A DNA stretch of 64,000 nucleotides from Lithospermum erythrorhizon (lineage: Eukaryota > Streptophyta > Magnoliopsida > Boraginales > Boraginaceae). The position numbers and the translations under genes were made by a program. Location of the stretch: NCBI GenBank assembly GCA_019722365.1, contig JADFUC010000514.1:888107-952106 (forward strand). The letters run 5' to 3'. The notes under the pieces were generated by a model that saw nothing but the letters and a program-made list of their open reading frames with translations, did not search any database and was not told the origin of the DNA. Numbering within the stretch: position 1 is the first letter of the stretch; every line of letters begins with the position of its first letter. This document shows positions 38,339 to 50,325 of the stretch, piece after piece.

Positions 38339-39723
38339 TGAAAATTGCATACAAATGATAAGAGTTAATCCTTATAGTCTCTATCAGAACTCGTGCAGTT
38401 TGGCCATGTTAGTTGCATCCTAACAATTTAGATTTCGTTTTTGATATTTAAAACCGGAATGAATATATAATATTTATCTGTAATATTTGTATCACTTTTA
38501 AAAATTAATCTATAACAATATTACTATATGAAAATAAACTGTATCAGGTTCACACTAGAAATTCAAATGGGAACTAACCTATAACAATATTACTATATTA
38601 GTAATTAACTATAAACTGTAACAAAGAATTCAAACTCAGCCCTCAAGTAGAGAATACACTAGAAATCTAAATTATTAGGGTTAATCTAATGGTTACAATA
38701 TATTACTCATAATGATGAAGTACTGAATCGAATTCTTGAAATGACAATGGTGAATTCAAAAAAAAAATACATTAGGAATCAATTTTTTCATTTAATTAAG
38801 TGCAAGTCTAGGAAATAATTATTTACCAAACTAGGTGTAACTACAATATTTATCTAGTTATAGCTTCCGACAGGAGGTGTCTGGTTTAAATCATTTGAAA
38901 GAATTATTTACTGATTTATATCTTTCAATTTCGATTTACGAATTTCAACTCCATTTTATAGGTTTTAAGGTTACATACTTACATACTTCTACCCCACTTT
39001 GTTTAGATATACTTTGTGCAATGTCCAAACGAATATGACAATAGTGCAACATACTTCATGAGAAGACGAGATTATTTATTGTAGATTAGACAATTTCATA
39101 TCTTATCAATTTCTAATTCCTACCTTGGTGAAATAATCAAACAAATTACTTAAGCTTTGCTGGAAAATCTGTAAGCAATCTAGATCAAAATCACCCCTCC
39201 TGAAGATGGTAAAACAAACGTGAAAATGAAAATATTCAGGATTAACATACATCACAGCACAAGTATGGAAATTTATGCTACAACAGATTGATACAAATAA
39301 ATATTTGGGGCTTGAAAATCTTCAACTTTGCTAACAGAAAGAACACCATGAGATAGAAGGATAGTAGTGGATCGTCGCACAATCAATAATACAAATAATG
39401 GAAGTGCTATGGAGGCCATCTTAGAGCTGCAAGAAGAACCAAATTCATCACAATCAAGCGACTTCAAGCGTTATGAACCTGAGCAACTACTGCCATGAGA
39501 TATTACTCGCAATGACGAGTTCTCGGGTTTGAGTCCTTACAATGACAAGGGCCGAATTTTTGAAAATAAACAAACTATCCTCTTCGCACGATCAGCAGAT
39601 AAATTTGGGCAGGGATCGCTTAAGTTGAGCTGCCCAATCAACACTTCTACATTGTTAAAAGAAAAACAGGGTGTCATACCTCAGCATAAGACACCCCCCC
39701 CCCCCTCTTGCGCGAACGGTTCA
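38339..39723 (-). promoter_or_regulatory. KTI12 3' UTR and erlin-like promoter region
   Basis: The two genes run in the same direction about 1.4 kb apart. The right part should hold the KTI12 3' UTR, including a run of 12 C at 39694-39705 (G12 on the sense strand) 19 bp past the stop codon. The left part should hold the erlin-like promoter and leader. No clear TATA box stands out. Confidence 0.4.
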
Positions 39724-40635
39724 TCAACTGGTCCCGAGCTCTCTATTCAAGTAATCCAAAAACATTCTCTTTGCACTATCAGAATCTAAAGCTGGAGCAG
39801 GACCACTCAAACTAGATTGTCCAGTCAGTTTTATAAAGGTTCTTCTAAGTCTCCGCAGCTCGGGCAACCCTACAGTTCTTGATAGGTTGATGCTCTGCAA
39901 ATTTGTTCCTATAGACACATTACCAATGGGACCCCCAAGAGCACGGGATTGTGCTTCTACTATACCACTGACTACTTCTTGGGTTGCTTTGTCCATTTCA
40001 TATAAAGAATTCGTATCAGTAGCTCGTGCACTCTGGGTTGCAATAGTTGGTTGTAAAACTTTAACATCCCTTGTTTTGGAGTCTACCTTCTTCGTCAGAT
40101 ATGAGACTGCATCAATGATAGCAATAGAGGTTTTAACGATTCCCTCTCTAGATGGCCACAACTCAAACAAGGGTGAATCCCAGCGGTTTCTTCTATCTGG
40201 TTTCTCAAACCTTCTCACTAAATCTTCAAAAATCTTATCATTATAAGCAGCAGATTCATCATTTTCTCTGCGTGATAGGTTCCATTGTCTACACTGATCG
40301 TCTTCAACGTCACAAAACAAGACACAGTACCTAATTCCTGCTGCTCGAGCTAAGCACCAAAGCTCGTATCTGTAACCCTTTATGCTGTTCAAAGAATCAA
40401 CTATAATAATGTTGTCCTTTGATAACGATCTATCTACTTCAGATCTCAACACCCCCCTTAAGTTCTTTTCAGCAACCATGTCCGCATAGCTTTGGTTGCG
40501 ATCAAGGTGGAAAGAAGTCTCGTCAATGATCCTTACCAACGGCTTCATTTCTGTATCATTAAGAGCCTCAAGTAGGCACAATGCAGCACTTGATTTCCCA
40601 CTACACGGTTGACCACAAATAACAACCAACGCCAT
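39724..40635 (-). CDS. KTI12: KTI12 / DRL1, Elongator-associated P-loop protein
   Basis: A single uninterrupted 303-aa frame starts MALVVICGQPCSGKSSAALC. The P-loop GQPCSGKS is at residues 8-15, and a Walker-B-like IIIVDS is at 76-81, followed by NSIKGYRYELWCLAR. The segment RRFEKPDRRNRWDSPLFEL near 145-165 and the C-terminal LRRLRRTFIKLTG region are also typical of KTI12. KTI12 is an ATPase that associates with the Elongator complex and tRNA and is needed for tRNA wobble-uridine modification. The Arabidopsis orthologue is DRL1/ELONGATA4, mutants of which have deformed roots and narrow leaves. The length matches the plant family (~300 aa). It looks intact, and the intronless structure agrees with DRL1 as I remember it. 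Confidence 0.95.
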   Translation of the reverse strand: MALVVICGQPCSGKSSAALCLLEALNDTEMKPLVRIIDETSFHLDRNQSYADMVAEKNLRGVLRSEVDRSLSKDNIIIVDSLNSIKGYRYELWCLARAAGIRYCVLFCDVEDDQCRQWNLSRRENDESAAYNDKIFEDLVRRFEKPDRRNRWDSPLFELWPSREGIVKTSIAIIDAVSYLTKKVDSKTRDVKVLQPTIATQSARATDTNSLYEMDKATQEVVSGIVEAQSRALGGPIGNVSIGTNLQSINLSRTVGLPELRRLRRTFIKLTGQSSLSGPAPALDSDSAKRMFLDYLNRELGTS

Positions 40636-42030
40636 CTTGAACTAATAAGCTAACTCGATTATCTGGATCAAGTTCAACACAAATTCCACTTCACATCAAC
40701 CTGAGCAAAACCAATCAACACATGAACTATCAGATAAAAACCCGTTTAAAGTTCCAGACAAGTATTCATGAATGCAAATTGCATAGAGCATATTAAACAA
40801 CAAACAGACAAAAGTGCCCAGGAACCCCTTTTATTATTGAAAGACGAGTACAACTTGGCTGCTTACTAAAAGTTTGTAAACACGGTGCTTATTGTTGGCG
40901 CATACCATTATTGATAAATTATGGTATTTCAATACTAGTAGTGAATACCATTATTGATAAACTATGCTATTTCAATACTACTGGGGCATATTAATTACAA
41001 GATTTTGTAAATATGAAAAATCCACTTAAAATAAGAAATCAAATGGGCAGATTTAAATAAGCACCATGCTTTTGCAAGCCCCCAAGAAATAGCTCATTTT
41101 TTAGTATGTTGTACAATATTTTGTAAAAAATATATCAAAATATAGTGTTTCTTACTTTACTATTACCATTATAATTATGAATCAAATCAAAGTTGTGTGA
41201 GTCAATTAATACATCAAAGTTCGTTAATTTTCACCATTGAAAAAGCAACAAAGACGATCATTTAGGGATGGAGGGACTATTAGAGTATTGCAATTGCATA
41301 AAACTTAAAAATACATATTTTAATCAATTAATTACTTAAAAAGTATTGTAAAAACGAAGTTATAATTAATATGGTGCTACTAATTTAGTACTCCCTAAAT
41401 CCCAAAAAGATCATACATTTTATAATTATTCTGATTACTGTAATCAGCATAAATTTTCCAACAAAGGGTCACAAAATAATTCAATTCCACAAAAATAAAT
41501 ATCATAAAAATAAAAAGTGAATTTAGTAACAAATTGATGTTAATACTAATTAAAAATGAACTAAAAATGAGTTTAAGACTCATACTTAGAAAACAAGAAT
41601 ACCCCACGTAAGCCCGAGGTTTAATCGCGTGCACACTCAATGAGTAACGATTAATATGCGCACTCGATCAATAGCGGCTAAAAAAAAGAATACCCTAGTT
41701 AAGCTTAAAGTTTAATCCTTTGAAGCCTAACACAAACTTTGGTATCTTCAGTACCTATGAAATCCGAATTAATGAATACTTTCTTGAAAAAGAGTTGAAT
41801 TATTAGGTTTGATTGAAAGAGGCCAGATTGGTTTTTTTTATTTCTTATTCTTGAAAGTGGGCAGGTCTTGTTATTTGTGGGTTGGATGAGGTTGGGCTTT
41901 ATCCCATTAATTGTGGAGTTGGAATATTATCCGATTGTTTTGAATTGAGTATTTTGAGTTGAATATAGAGATGTGGTTGAGTTACTCGTTTCTTTCACAA
42001 CTCTAAATTGCCTTATAAATTTATGAGATG
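40636..42030. other. KTI12 upstream region, no other gene
   Basis: It contains the KTI12 promoter and leader near 40640-40800, a two-copy 43-bp tandem repeat starting at 40903 and 40946 (TACCATTATTGATAAA...), and MITE end fragments (AGGGATGGAGGGACTA at 41265-41280; TACTCCCTAAATCCCA at 41389-41405). Confidence 0.45.
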
Positions 42031-42288
42031 TACTCCCTCCATGGCTCCATTTCATGAAGATTGTCCATTTTTTTATAGTTGTAACTTTTAAACTTTCACA
42101 TTAAATATATTTATTTATGTTAGTATAGTATTTGATGAAAAAATATCATTAGAAAGAGTTTGAAATGTATTTTTCATTGATATAGTTTTCATCAAGTATT
42201 ATACAATACAAAAAAAAATATACAGTCAAAGTTCAAAAGATACAATAAAAAATCAAAAGTGAATAATCTTTGTGGGATGGAAGGAGTA
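42031..42288. mobile_element. Stowaway MITE
   Basis: TACTCCCTCCATGG at the left and GGGATGGAAGGAGTA at the right, with TA target sites. The interior is homologous to 15386-15639 and, more weakly, to 1905-2090. 258 bp, AT-rich, non-coding. Confidence 0.82.
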
Positions 42289-43693
42289 TTAGCTTTTCAA
42301 AAAAATATATTATGTATTTTCTAAAATTTGTCTGATATTTAGTTGAGCAGTTTCTGCTATACTTAACAAGTTATTGAGTAGTGATATCCGAGTCCGACCA
42401 GGTAAATCTTTGAAGGGATTGTCAAGTTGGATATTAAGTTTCACGGTCCATACTCTATCATTATCCAAATCTATGTCGTGTGTCTTCTTCCATTAAATCT
42501 AAGAAGTTTAGGTCATTTGTATTTTTTGTCCAACTCTACTTCAGTTCATCGGCCTATTCGACCATTTATTAGCATAGCTTTGCATCTTCTTACAAGCGTC
42601 TCTATTAAATGTCTTATAAAGTTATAACATTGTCATATCACCCAAAATGGTCCTTTATCAATTATCATTAGTTGAAGCAATCCTTATTTTTTCGTATCAC
42701 TTCAAATCTAATTTTGTTTTTACAAGTGATTCACAACAATCGCAACATTCTCATCTTTCCATGTAACCAACACACATAAAAGTTTTCAAAAAAAGATTCA
42801 AGTGGTACTATACTATAAATTAGAACTACAAATGTTCAAAATGAACATTACAAAACTTGAATCATGCAAGCTATGACTTTCACCCCCATAATCTAACAAA
42901 CTAGTTAAAAAATTATCAAAACGTATATTGTGGATCCACTCATAACAACAATTCAACAGATCTACACTTTTGATTTGAACCAACGAAGCATTCTCTCATT
43001 ACTACGCGTGCTCAATACTTTTTGTTTTTCTCTCTTTTGCTTCCTTGCATGGAATTCTCCTCCAACTACAACAAACAACAAAAAAGAGTAAACTTACATA
43101 TACATTTATTCTAAAGGAAGCTTTATCTCATTAATTAATATTGACTATATAAATATGATGTCTTTAATTAATCGCTTATATTGAAATTATAAACTCCAAT
43201 TGCTTTGATATAGTCTATGTCCAGCTTCTTTTTTGATCGAACTCTTGACTCTACGTCAAATTACTGTGCGAAAACAAAAATAGGGAAATAAATTGGTAAG
43301 TTTTAGTAGTTGTTGCATATTTATTAGTTGCAACTTATACGATCAAACTTCGAATTTATTTATTACCAGTACCATTTATTAATTGATTTATTTATTATCA
43401 AGATATTTGTATTAGTATCAAGCATTAATTAGAGGCGTGCATATATTGTGACTTTGATTTAGTTAAATGGAATTTGATGAGTCAATTACTTTTGAAGTCT
43501 GAATCTTTTGTTTCACCTAAGAACTGTCACATTTAATATGTTGCATTTTTTTTTTTGTATATCAACTAAAATTCACCTGAAGTAGTAGATTTGAGCTATA
43601 TCTTTAAGTTTGTTATTCATTATTTGCTTGCATTTTCTTGAGGTTATTGTTTTTTGTTAACATTTTTTTTGTTGGTTTTTTACAAACAATCAG
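42289..43693. other. Intergenic, no gene
   Basis: AT-rich. A small ORF at 42427-42627 has no recognisable feature. The last part may be the lost upstream region of the zinc-finger pseudogene. Confidence 0.4.
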
Positions 43694-44056
43694 TGTTGAT
43701 GATGAATATGGTTCTGCATATGCCCAAGTGTTGAACACTAAACAAAAGAAAAGGAAATATGAGTGCCTGAATTGCAAGTCTTTTCAGGCTCTCGGGGGAC
43801 ACCAAATAGAAACAATGCTGATGATAATGTTGATCAACAACACATTGTCAAGATTGAACAGAGTTTAGGTAACAAGGAAGGAAAGCTCATGTTTCTAGTC
43901 ATTTCAAGCTCTTGGTATCCTCAAGAGATCACATTTTCTAGGTGGTAATGCAGTGATTACCAATCAATCTTTCCAAACCAAGCCAGAAGTTCGTTATTTG
44001 TTCGATCTCAACCTCAAGAAGAAGATGATGATAATGCCCAATTCACTTTGTGGTAA
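43694..44056 (+). pseudogene. ZAT-type C2H2 zinc-finger protein pseudogene
   Basis: Translation gives EYGSAYAQV...KRKYECLNCKSFQALGGHQ, a plant C2H2 finger with the hallmark QALGGH. About three residues are missing between the second Cys and SFQALGGH. The next frame continues with DNVDQQHIVKIEQSLGNKEG. Remains of a second finger with degraded Cys pair follow (FKLLV...RDHIFLGG), then FQTKPEVRYLFDLNL, an EAR-type repression motif. After a small deletion the +1 frame closes at TAA 44054-44056. Two frameshifts, a damaged finger and no N terminus make it non-functional. Intact relatives are short, intronless stress-response repressors. Confidence 0.75.
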
Positions 44057-45389
44057 AATGTATGAGAATCGGATTTAAGGCTGGCCAGATTTGCGACCAC
44101 CCAAAAAGACAATAATAAAAAATAAGGCTCATATAAGAAATGCCAAGCCTTCACAAAAAAAGAAAATTCAATTTCAAACCATAAGATTGCCATTTTTCCT
44201 TCCTTTATTTCTTGGTCCATTTAAGAAAATCTTTTCTTTCTTTTTTTTCTTTCTTTTTATCACAGAATTTTATCAGAGTGATAATTTGATCCACTTAAAT
44301 ACATAATGACATTCTCGGCGATTATCTTCCCATATTTATAATGGAGCATATCTATTTACAATGTGATTTGACACTCCTACTTTATACTAGAAACTTTTAT
44401 GAATCAAGTTTATAATCAATAAGTACTTATAGGTTAATTGTCATCAAAATTCTAGTTTCATTTTTCATCTTAAAGTATAAATCTAATTATCTCTAATTAA
44501 ATAAGGACAAAAAGAGAAATTTCTATATTACATCTTCAATAAAGTTATTTTAGTATAGACACCTTTCAACTTATATATATCGATAAATAATTTCATCTTT
44601 CAAGTCGAGATATCACCTACAAATAAACATTCAAAAAGCCTTAATACTTAATTACTAATCTCGAACGAGTCAATCGTTCTCGAACTAAACAAATATTCAC
44701 TTTTAAGTTGTAATTTAAATTATCACTCTATTTTGCTTATATAATATTCATATATTTTATCAATAATTTTTTCTTCTATATTTTAAATTATTGAAGAATC
44801 ATCCTAAATTTCAATCCTGGATCCGCCCTGGTATATAAGCCCAGTGATGGATTGCTACTATATTCATAGGTGCATTTGTGACATTTCCACAATTCCATTT
44901 TTGTCAAGGAACATGCATAATAGAAGAAGAATAATTCCTCATCTTCTAGTTATCCCTGTTGGAATAATCGATAGGCCTGATCAACTTTTATTTTTTACTT
45001 TGAATCTTCAACTACATCATTTCCACGTTTTATGAAGTCAAAAAAATTTATATTGTTTAATTTTTTAATATAATGAAATAAACTATCGAATCACAATTAC
45101 TATGTTTCTTATCTGCAAGTATTAGACAAATAACCAAAAAAGTATTGTATGGTATTTGCACTTTATTCTAGAGACAATTCGAAAACAATCCCCTGTCGTC
45201 AGAGGCTAAGATTGCCTAGTATCCCAATCGCCTACCTTGTCATAAGTTAAACCTCTCAAGATATCGGTATATCAATTTTAATATTCAAAACAAATGCAAT
45301 TAAACTGGCCGTAAAGGAATTGGATTCCTTGCTAAGGAACTTCTATCTCAAAGGATTAAAGCATCCTATACTTCTAAATGTTATATAAC
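44057..45389. other. Intergenic, no gene
   Basis: AT-rich DNA between the zinc-finger pseudogene and the copia element. Nothing supportable. Confidence 0.4.
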
Positions 45390-46049
45390 AATAGGATTAA
45401 AGATTCTTTGACCAAGTATTTCGAGCTCATACCAACTCGTTGGGTCATTGGGTGCAAATAAAATTAGAGAACGAATTTAAGATATTTCAGCAGAGTGTTT
45501 ATTTCCAAGCATGGCTAAGCATTCAAGATATTGCTTATTAATTATAATTAAAAAGGAAGTTCCCTTGGACCTCAAGTAGCAAGAGATTCTCACACTGCTT
45601 GCACAAAAAAAGACAAAGCAGGCTTTTTATTATTCTCAAGATGAAAGGTTTTGTTTATGGGCATTATTACCATAAACTTGACGCGCTACAACTATATAAG
45701 CACTCATATGCACCTAATTCACCACCGCAAATACACTCATAAATCGCTCGCATCATATTAAGTAGGAAAATACTTCAGAGCTATTCGTGTTTGTAAAGTT
45801 GAACGAAGGAAGCTATTCTATAAACCCCTGGGAATCGTATCACCGCTGCTTAACACTCTATATAAAGTTCCCTTTGCTCAGAATTCCCTCATAATCTAAA
45901 TGGAATCCCACCGGGCAAAGTTCCCAAACCTGTGTGTCACATCGACATCAATCAAGTTACCATCCCTTGCGTTATTTACTTTATTGTACTTTACGTTTGT
46001 TCGATTGTCACATGAGTAGATACAAGTGGTAGTAAAAGTTGTGCTAACA
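45390..46049 (+). repeat. 5' LTR of the copia element
   Basis: It aligns with the 3' LTR at several places: CAAGTATTTCGA...CATACCAACT, TATTCTCAAGATGAAAGG, ACAACTATATAAG (the TATA box), and the final GATTGTCACRTGA...GCTAACA. The left edge is approximate because its first bases have diverged from TGTTAGC. Confidence 0.7.
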
Positions 46050-46051
46050 AA

Positions 46052-47188
46052 ATGGCTCCGCAGTTAAAACGACATACTTTTTCACCGGGTACCGCAACGT
46101 ACACTCTATCGCATGGGCGCAGATCCGCCAGAATTCCATGTGTATGGAAGGTTTTAAAGAAGCGTGGATCAATTACTAGACCACCTCTTCTTGATGGCTC
46201 TAACTATGCCTCGGCCGGAAGGCAAAATGATTGTTTTCTCCGATCTATTGACTCCAAGATCGGAAAATCGGGAACGCGGGATTTGTACCAACCGTTACCA
46301 ACAACAATGGTAACCGCGGGGTCGCCAGGAACGGACTTCCAGGCAGATGAAGTCAGACCGACAAACGACAAGGCCCTTAATGTTATATTCAATGTTGTGG
46401 ATACACATGTTTAAACTTATCAACACATGCACTACGGCAAAAAGAGTTTGGGGACACATTGAAGAATCTGTTTTCATGAGTGGAACTCGTAAGGTACTGA
46501 TGTCAAGGCTTCAATAGCTGACAACTTGGTTTGAAAAATCAGAATGGAGGATGATGAGATTCTGCTAGTCTCTTTATAACAACAAAATCAAGGACATTGC
46601 TAATGAGTCATTTTCATTGGGGAAGGTACGAGCAATGAAACTCAGAAGGAAAAAGTACTTAGACCCTTCATAAGAGATTTGCACATAAATTTATGGCCAT
46701 TGAAGAAGCTCAAGACCTGATTACTATGAGGCTAGATGAGTTAATGGAAAATCTAACTACATTTGAGATGTCCCTTACGACGGGGAATCAAGAAAGAAAA
46801 AGGGGATAACTTTGAACGCAATTGATAAAGATAATGAATGATGAAGACCCTCATGGAAAAACCATGAACTCATGAAAGAATTTCTTCAACAAAACTCAAA
46901 AGGTTCAACAAGAAGTTGTGGAGGAACTAGCCATCCTAACAGCAATGAAAAAGGGGCCAATGATAAGAAACCAAGGGCGCGTAGCTTTAACAGGAGCAAA
47001 AAAAGAGAAGCCAAGAGGGGATTCATTATAGAGAATGGAAGGATTTTGGACACATTCAGGTGGAATGTCCTAACTATGTCAAGAGGCAATCTAAGAACTA
47101 CTGCACAACTCTCACAGATGATGATTCAGAGGGCGAGGAAGATCAAGAAGAGAAAGTTAGCAACTTTGTTGCATTAATCGCCAAATGA
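46052..47188 (+). pseudogene. Copia gag pseudogene
   Basis: An ATG at 46052, two bases past the 5' LTR, opens a 120-codon frame with ITRPPLLDGSNYAS and FLRSIDSK, the N-terminal hallmark of plant copia Gag (UBN2 family). Farther on, several frames encode KALNVIFNVVDTHV, MSRLQ-stop-LTTWFE and a KKLKT...RCPL block, again in Gag order. Around 47040-47190 a degraded CCHC zinc knuckle (frame-broken GFGHIQVECPNY) is followed by an acidic tail DDDSEGEEDQEE and VSNFVALIA. Multiple frameshifts and stops; not functional. Confidence 0.75.
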
Positions 47189-48180
47189 CCCCATATCAAC
47201 GAGTAGTTTGCCGTGACGGAAGTCGGGAGATGGCGATTGCAGACTGAAGAGAGCTCCTGGGCACTGCTGCTAAAGGCTTCAAGGACTGAAGTTGATCATG
47301 ATCTACACTAAAGTTGAAACCGAGAAAGGAAGATCAAGGAAGAAATTGAAAACTTCTCTTAAAACAAATGAGTGATCGACAAGGAGATCAAGCGGGTCAA
47401 TGTCCAAAACTTCTGAGGCCATGGGCCGTGGTCCTATATGATAGGTATCGGGGCTTCTTTTTTCAATTTGGGGCCAAGCATCGTTTGATCGATAGTGCAC
47501 CATGCTAATTCACTGTCATCAAGCCAATTGTCTATCCCGCATGATATGTAGTATCTCTGAGGCCCGTAAAATGTATATACTATCGCTAAGATATCGACGG
47601 CCAACTCCAGCGTTTATCACTCATCGGGCCCCTGGCCGACGCAGGGACACACGTCGATATCTCCGAGGGTAGTCAGACTGAAGTGGGGTCAAGTGTGTAA
47701 ATTGAGACCGGCTCAATTTCTAAGAGATTTATCAAGCATCTAAAAAGGGTTATACGCATAAGCTCGGCTGAAAGTGATGATCTAAGCGGCCGATCCGGTC
47801 ATGCTGACAAACAGTGTCAGTTCTCCCAGAATGACTTCTTATGGTCGTAAGGGGCTTATTTGATGCTTTGGCTATATTTTTGGGCAAATAGTGGTATGCC
47901 TCCCCAATGAGAACCTTACGGTGGGAGTTTCTTTTATGTGTTCTTTCATGGATGTCCAAAGCGTGTTAGTTTTGTTTAGCTACTCTTATTTTTGCACATG
48001 TTTTGCCATCCGCCTTAAAAACATTTGTACCGACATTTGGTGTATGTTTTGTGTTTTGTCTATTTTTGATCTGATGACGGTTATATACTTATCTTCTTTA
48101 TTTGCGGCTTTATACGCTTATATTATGTCATGTGAGGTTCTCAAGATATTTGTCGCAAAAACTTATCCAAATGGAGAGTT
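47189..48180 (+). other. Copia internal region without pol
   Basis: About 1 kb between gag and the 3' LTR with no recognisable pol motif. It ends in the purine-rich AAATGGAGAGTT just before TGTTAGC, a plausible polypurine tract. The ORF at 47891-48241 is hydrophobic, runs into the LTR and has no clear family. Confidence 0.5.
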
Positions 48181-48965
48181 TGTTAGCTCATGGAGTTTGT
48201 CAAGTATTTCGAAAGTCATACCAACTATTTTTAACAAATGATTAAATACCGAACGATTGGTATATTTCAAGAGTTGCCATTTTTATGAAATAAGATCTTT
48301 GGAGATATGTTTATTAATATAATTAAAAAAGAAGCTTTGACGTCAAGAGCAAGATTTCACACTGCCACAAAGAAGAAAAGACCTTGTGCTTTTATTATTC
48401 TCAAGATGAAAGGTTTTGTTTTGCGGATATTATTACTGTCCGAACGCGCTTCACAACTATATAAGGACCTCATATGCGTATCTAATTTACCACAAAACAC
48501 GCATATCGTTTCGCATTGTTCTTGTGGAGGAAAATAATTTGAGAGTTTATTTGTGTTCAGGGCGAATGTATGGAGTTATTCTATAAAACTCCCTTAGAAT
48601 TATATCACTGTTGTTAACACTCTATTACAATAGTTTTGCTTATTATTGCTATCAAGAGAGTAGTCACATACCCAGAGTAGCTGCTGACGCAAGGATATGT
48701 GATCTTGAAGTCGTGGGAGTCCGGGAATCTCTATTCACCAAGATAAGAGTAGATAAGAATGCGAAAGATTCAGATAAATCCTCGTTTGTAATTTTCAAGC
48801 AATATAAGTAATCCTTCACCCAAGCAGTTCGCCCCCCGCACCTACAAGGCTACATTAACACCGAACCGATTATCATTTCTTGTGTATTTTACTTTATTTT
48901 ATACTTTTACGTTTATTCGATTGTCACGTGAATAGGTACAAGTGCTAATAACACTTATGCTAACA
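48181..48965 (+). repeat. 3' LTR of the copia element
   Basis: 785 bp with perfect 7-bp inverted ends, TGTTAGC...GCTAACA. It contains the TATA box ACAACTATATAAGG near 48450. The next bases, ATTGGTCAGA, look like a degenerate initiator-tRNA-Met primer-binding site (TGGTATCAGA). Confidence 0.75.
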
Positions 48966-50107
48966 ATTGGTCAGAAAAAGAAAACGATTATACTTTTTGA
49001 ATGATGGCCAAAAAGACTTTTCACAAGTTCTAAAAATGTTTCGATAGAATGGCTATCGATCCAAAGTGGCTGCCAAGATTAGTTCTTTATTGAAGATTGT
49101 ACTGAACATCATTTTTAGAAAGAAATTCACTTGGAATCAACAAAGTAGTTTAATACTTTTTCTACATTAGTGAAAGCATTCCCATCCTTATTATTTTATC
49201 ATTTATGTTTTTTTTTTTAAGATATCGACATTCGACAATTTTGTGCTTACGACAATACTAATGATTTAAAGGCTTCTTTTATTTTTATAACTTACCATTC
49301 ATTAGTTTTTTCAATTTAATTACACTTAATATAATAGAAGGAAATGATTCTATATTTTTGAAAGTATAATTATTAATGTTATCTACTCAAATTTTATTGA
49401 TTAGTATCAAGCCAAAAATTTATGCACATTTCAAAATTTTGTGTGTAAAATTAAGAAAAATTAAAAAATTAAAAAAAAATGCACAGTTGACTAAAAATTT
49501 TTAGCACACATTTCAATCGAGAATCTCATTTAGCGGAGCTCAAAATTTTACACTACCGATAAAATTCCATCTCACTAAATTTCATTCGATAGCCATTTCA
49601 TTTTATCGCCATCAAATTTCATTGACTAACATTTTAGCACCTTTCATTATGAATTTTACTATAGGAATTACCATTAATAGAGTATTTTGAAATTTAGTAG
49701 TTAAATTATTTAATACGGATTCAATGATTACATATTAATTAAAATACTTTCAAAACTGGAAAGTTTATGGGAAATGTATTTATGAGAAATATACTTGGTT
49801 TCATTAATTAAGGGTAAATTAAATAAAATATGATGTAAAATAGATTAAACGACAAATAATCTGAATAAAGTAAAAAGTTATTAAACGACAAATAATAAAG
49901 ATGGGAGGAATTATAGAATAGTTTAAAAAAAGTTGATTAACCATACCAACATTGTCAAGACTTAAGAGAGCTAACATTAAATTAGTAACAGGATAAGATG
50001 AGGTTGTTCATCGGAGTAACCGAGTAATACTTCATACTTAATAACCTATTTTAATAGATCTTAAGTTCGTGTCATACAAAAAAATGATAAATGTGATCAT
50101 ATTTTTT

Positions 50108-50325
50108 CCAATTCAAAATAATTGACGTTTGACATTTTTAAAATTAAACTTTGACCATCAATTATTAATTATTTATTATTTTAAAAAATATAAAATTTAT
50201 ATAATTGGATTCGTTTTTTAAAATACTTTCATAATATTAATTTTTTTAATAATATAATTAAAGAGCAATTAAAGATTAAAGATTTATCTCGGAGCATGTT
50301 TCAATTATTTTTAATTATGAATAAT
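50108..50325. mobile_element. MITE-like repeat, copy 2 of a two-copy family
   Basis: Homologous to 8100-8300 over ~200 bp in the same orientation, with small indels. Non-coding. Termini are not sharply defined. Confidence 0.5.

Larger units (their letters stand above)
45390..48965 (+). mobile_element. Degenerate Ty1/copia element reduced to LTR-gag-LTR
   Basis: Two related LTRs (about 45390-46049 and 48181-48965) flank a gag-derived region with no protease, integrase, reverse transcriptase or RNase H visible. The gag words and zinc-knuckle context resemble the SIRE/Maximus-type copia lineage. The short internal size (~2.1 kb) fits a non-autonomous 'TR-GAG' derivative or a pol-deleted copy. 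I could not find a matching 5-bp target duplication. Confidence 0.75.

Noticed and set aside
39887..40334. Plus-strand ORFs over the KTI12 gene
   Set aside because: They are antisense shadows of an intact, recognised coding sequence.
47891..48241. 116-codon hydrophobic ORF, considered as an env-like gene
   Set aside because: It crosses into the 3' LTR and shows no glycoprotein features such as a signal peptide with Cys pattern; better read as chance.
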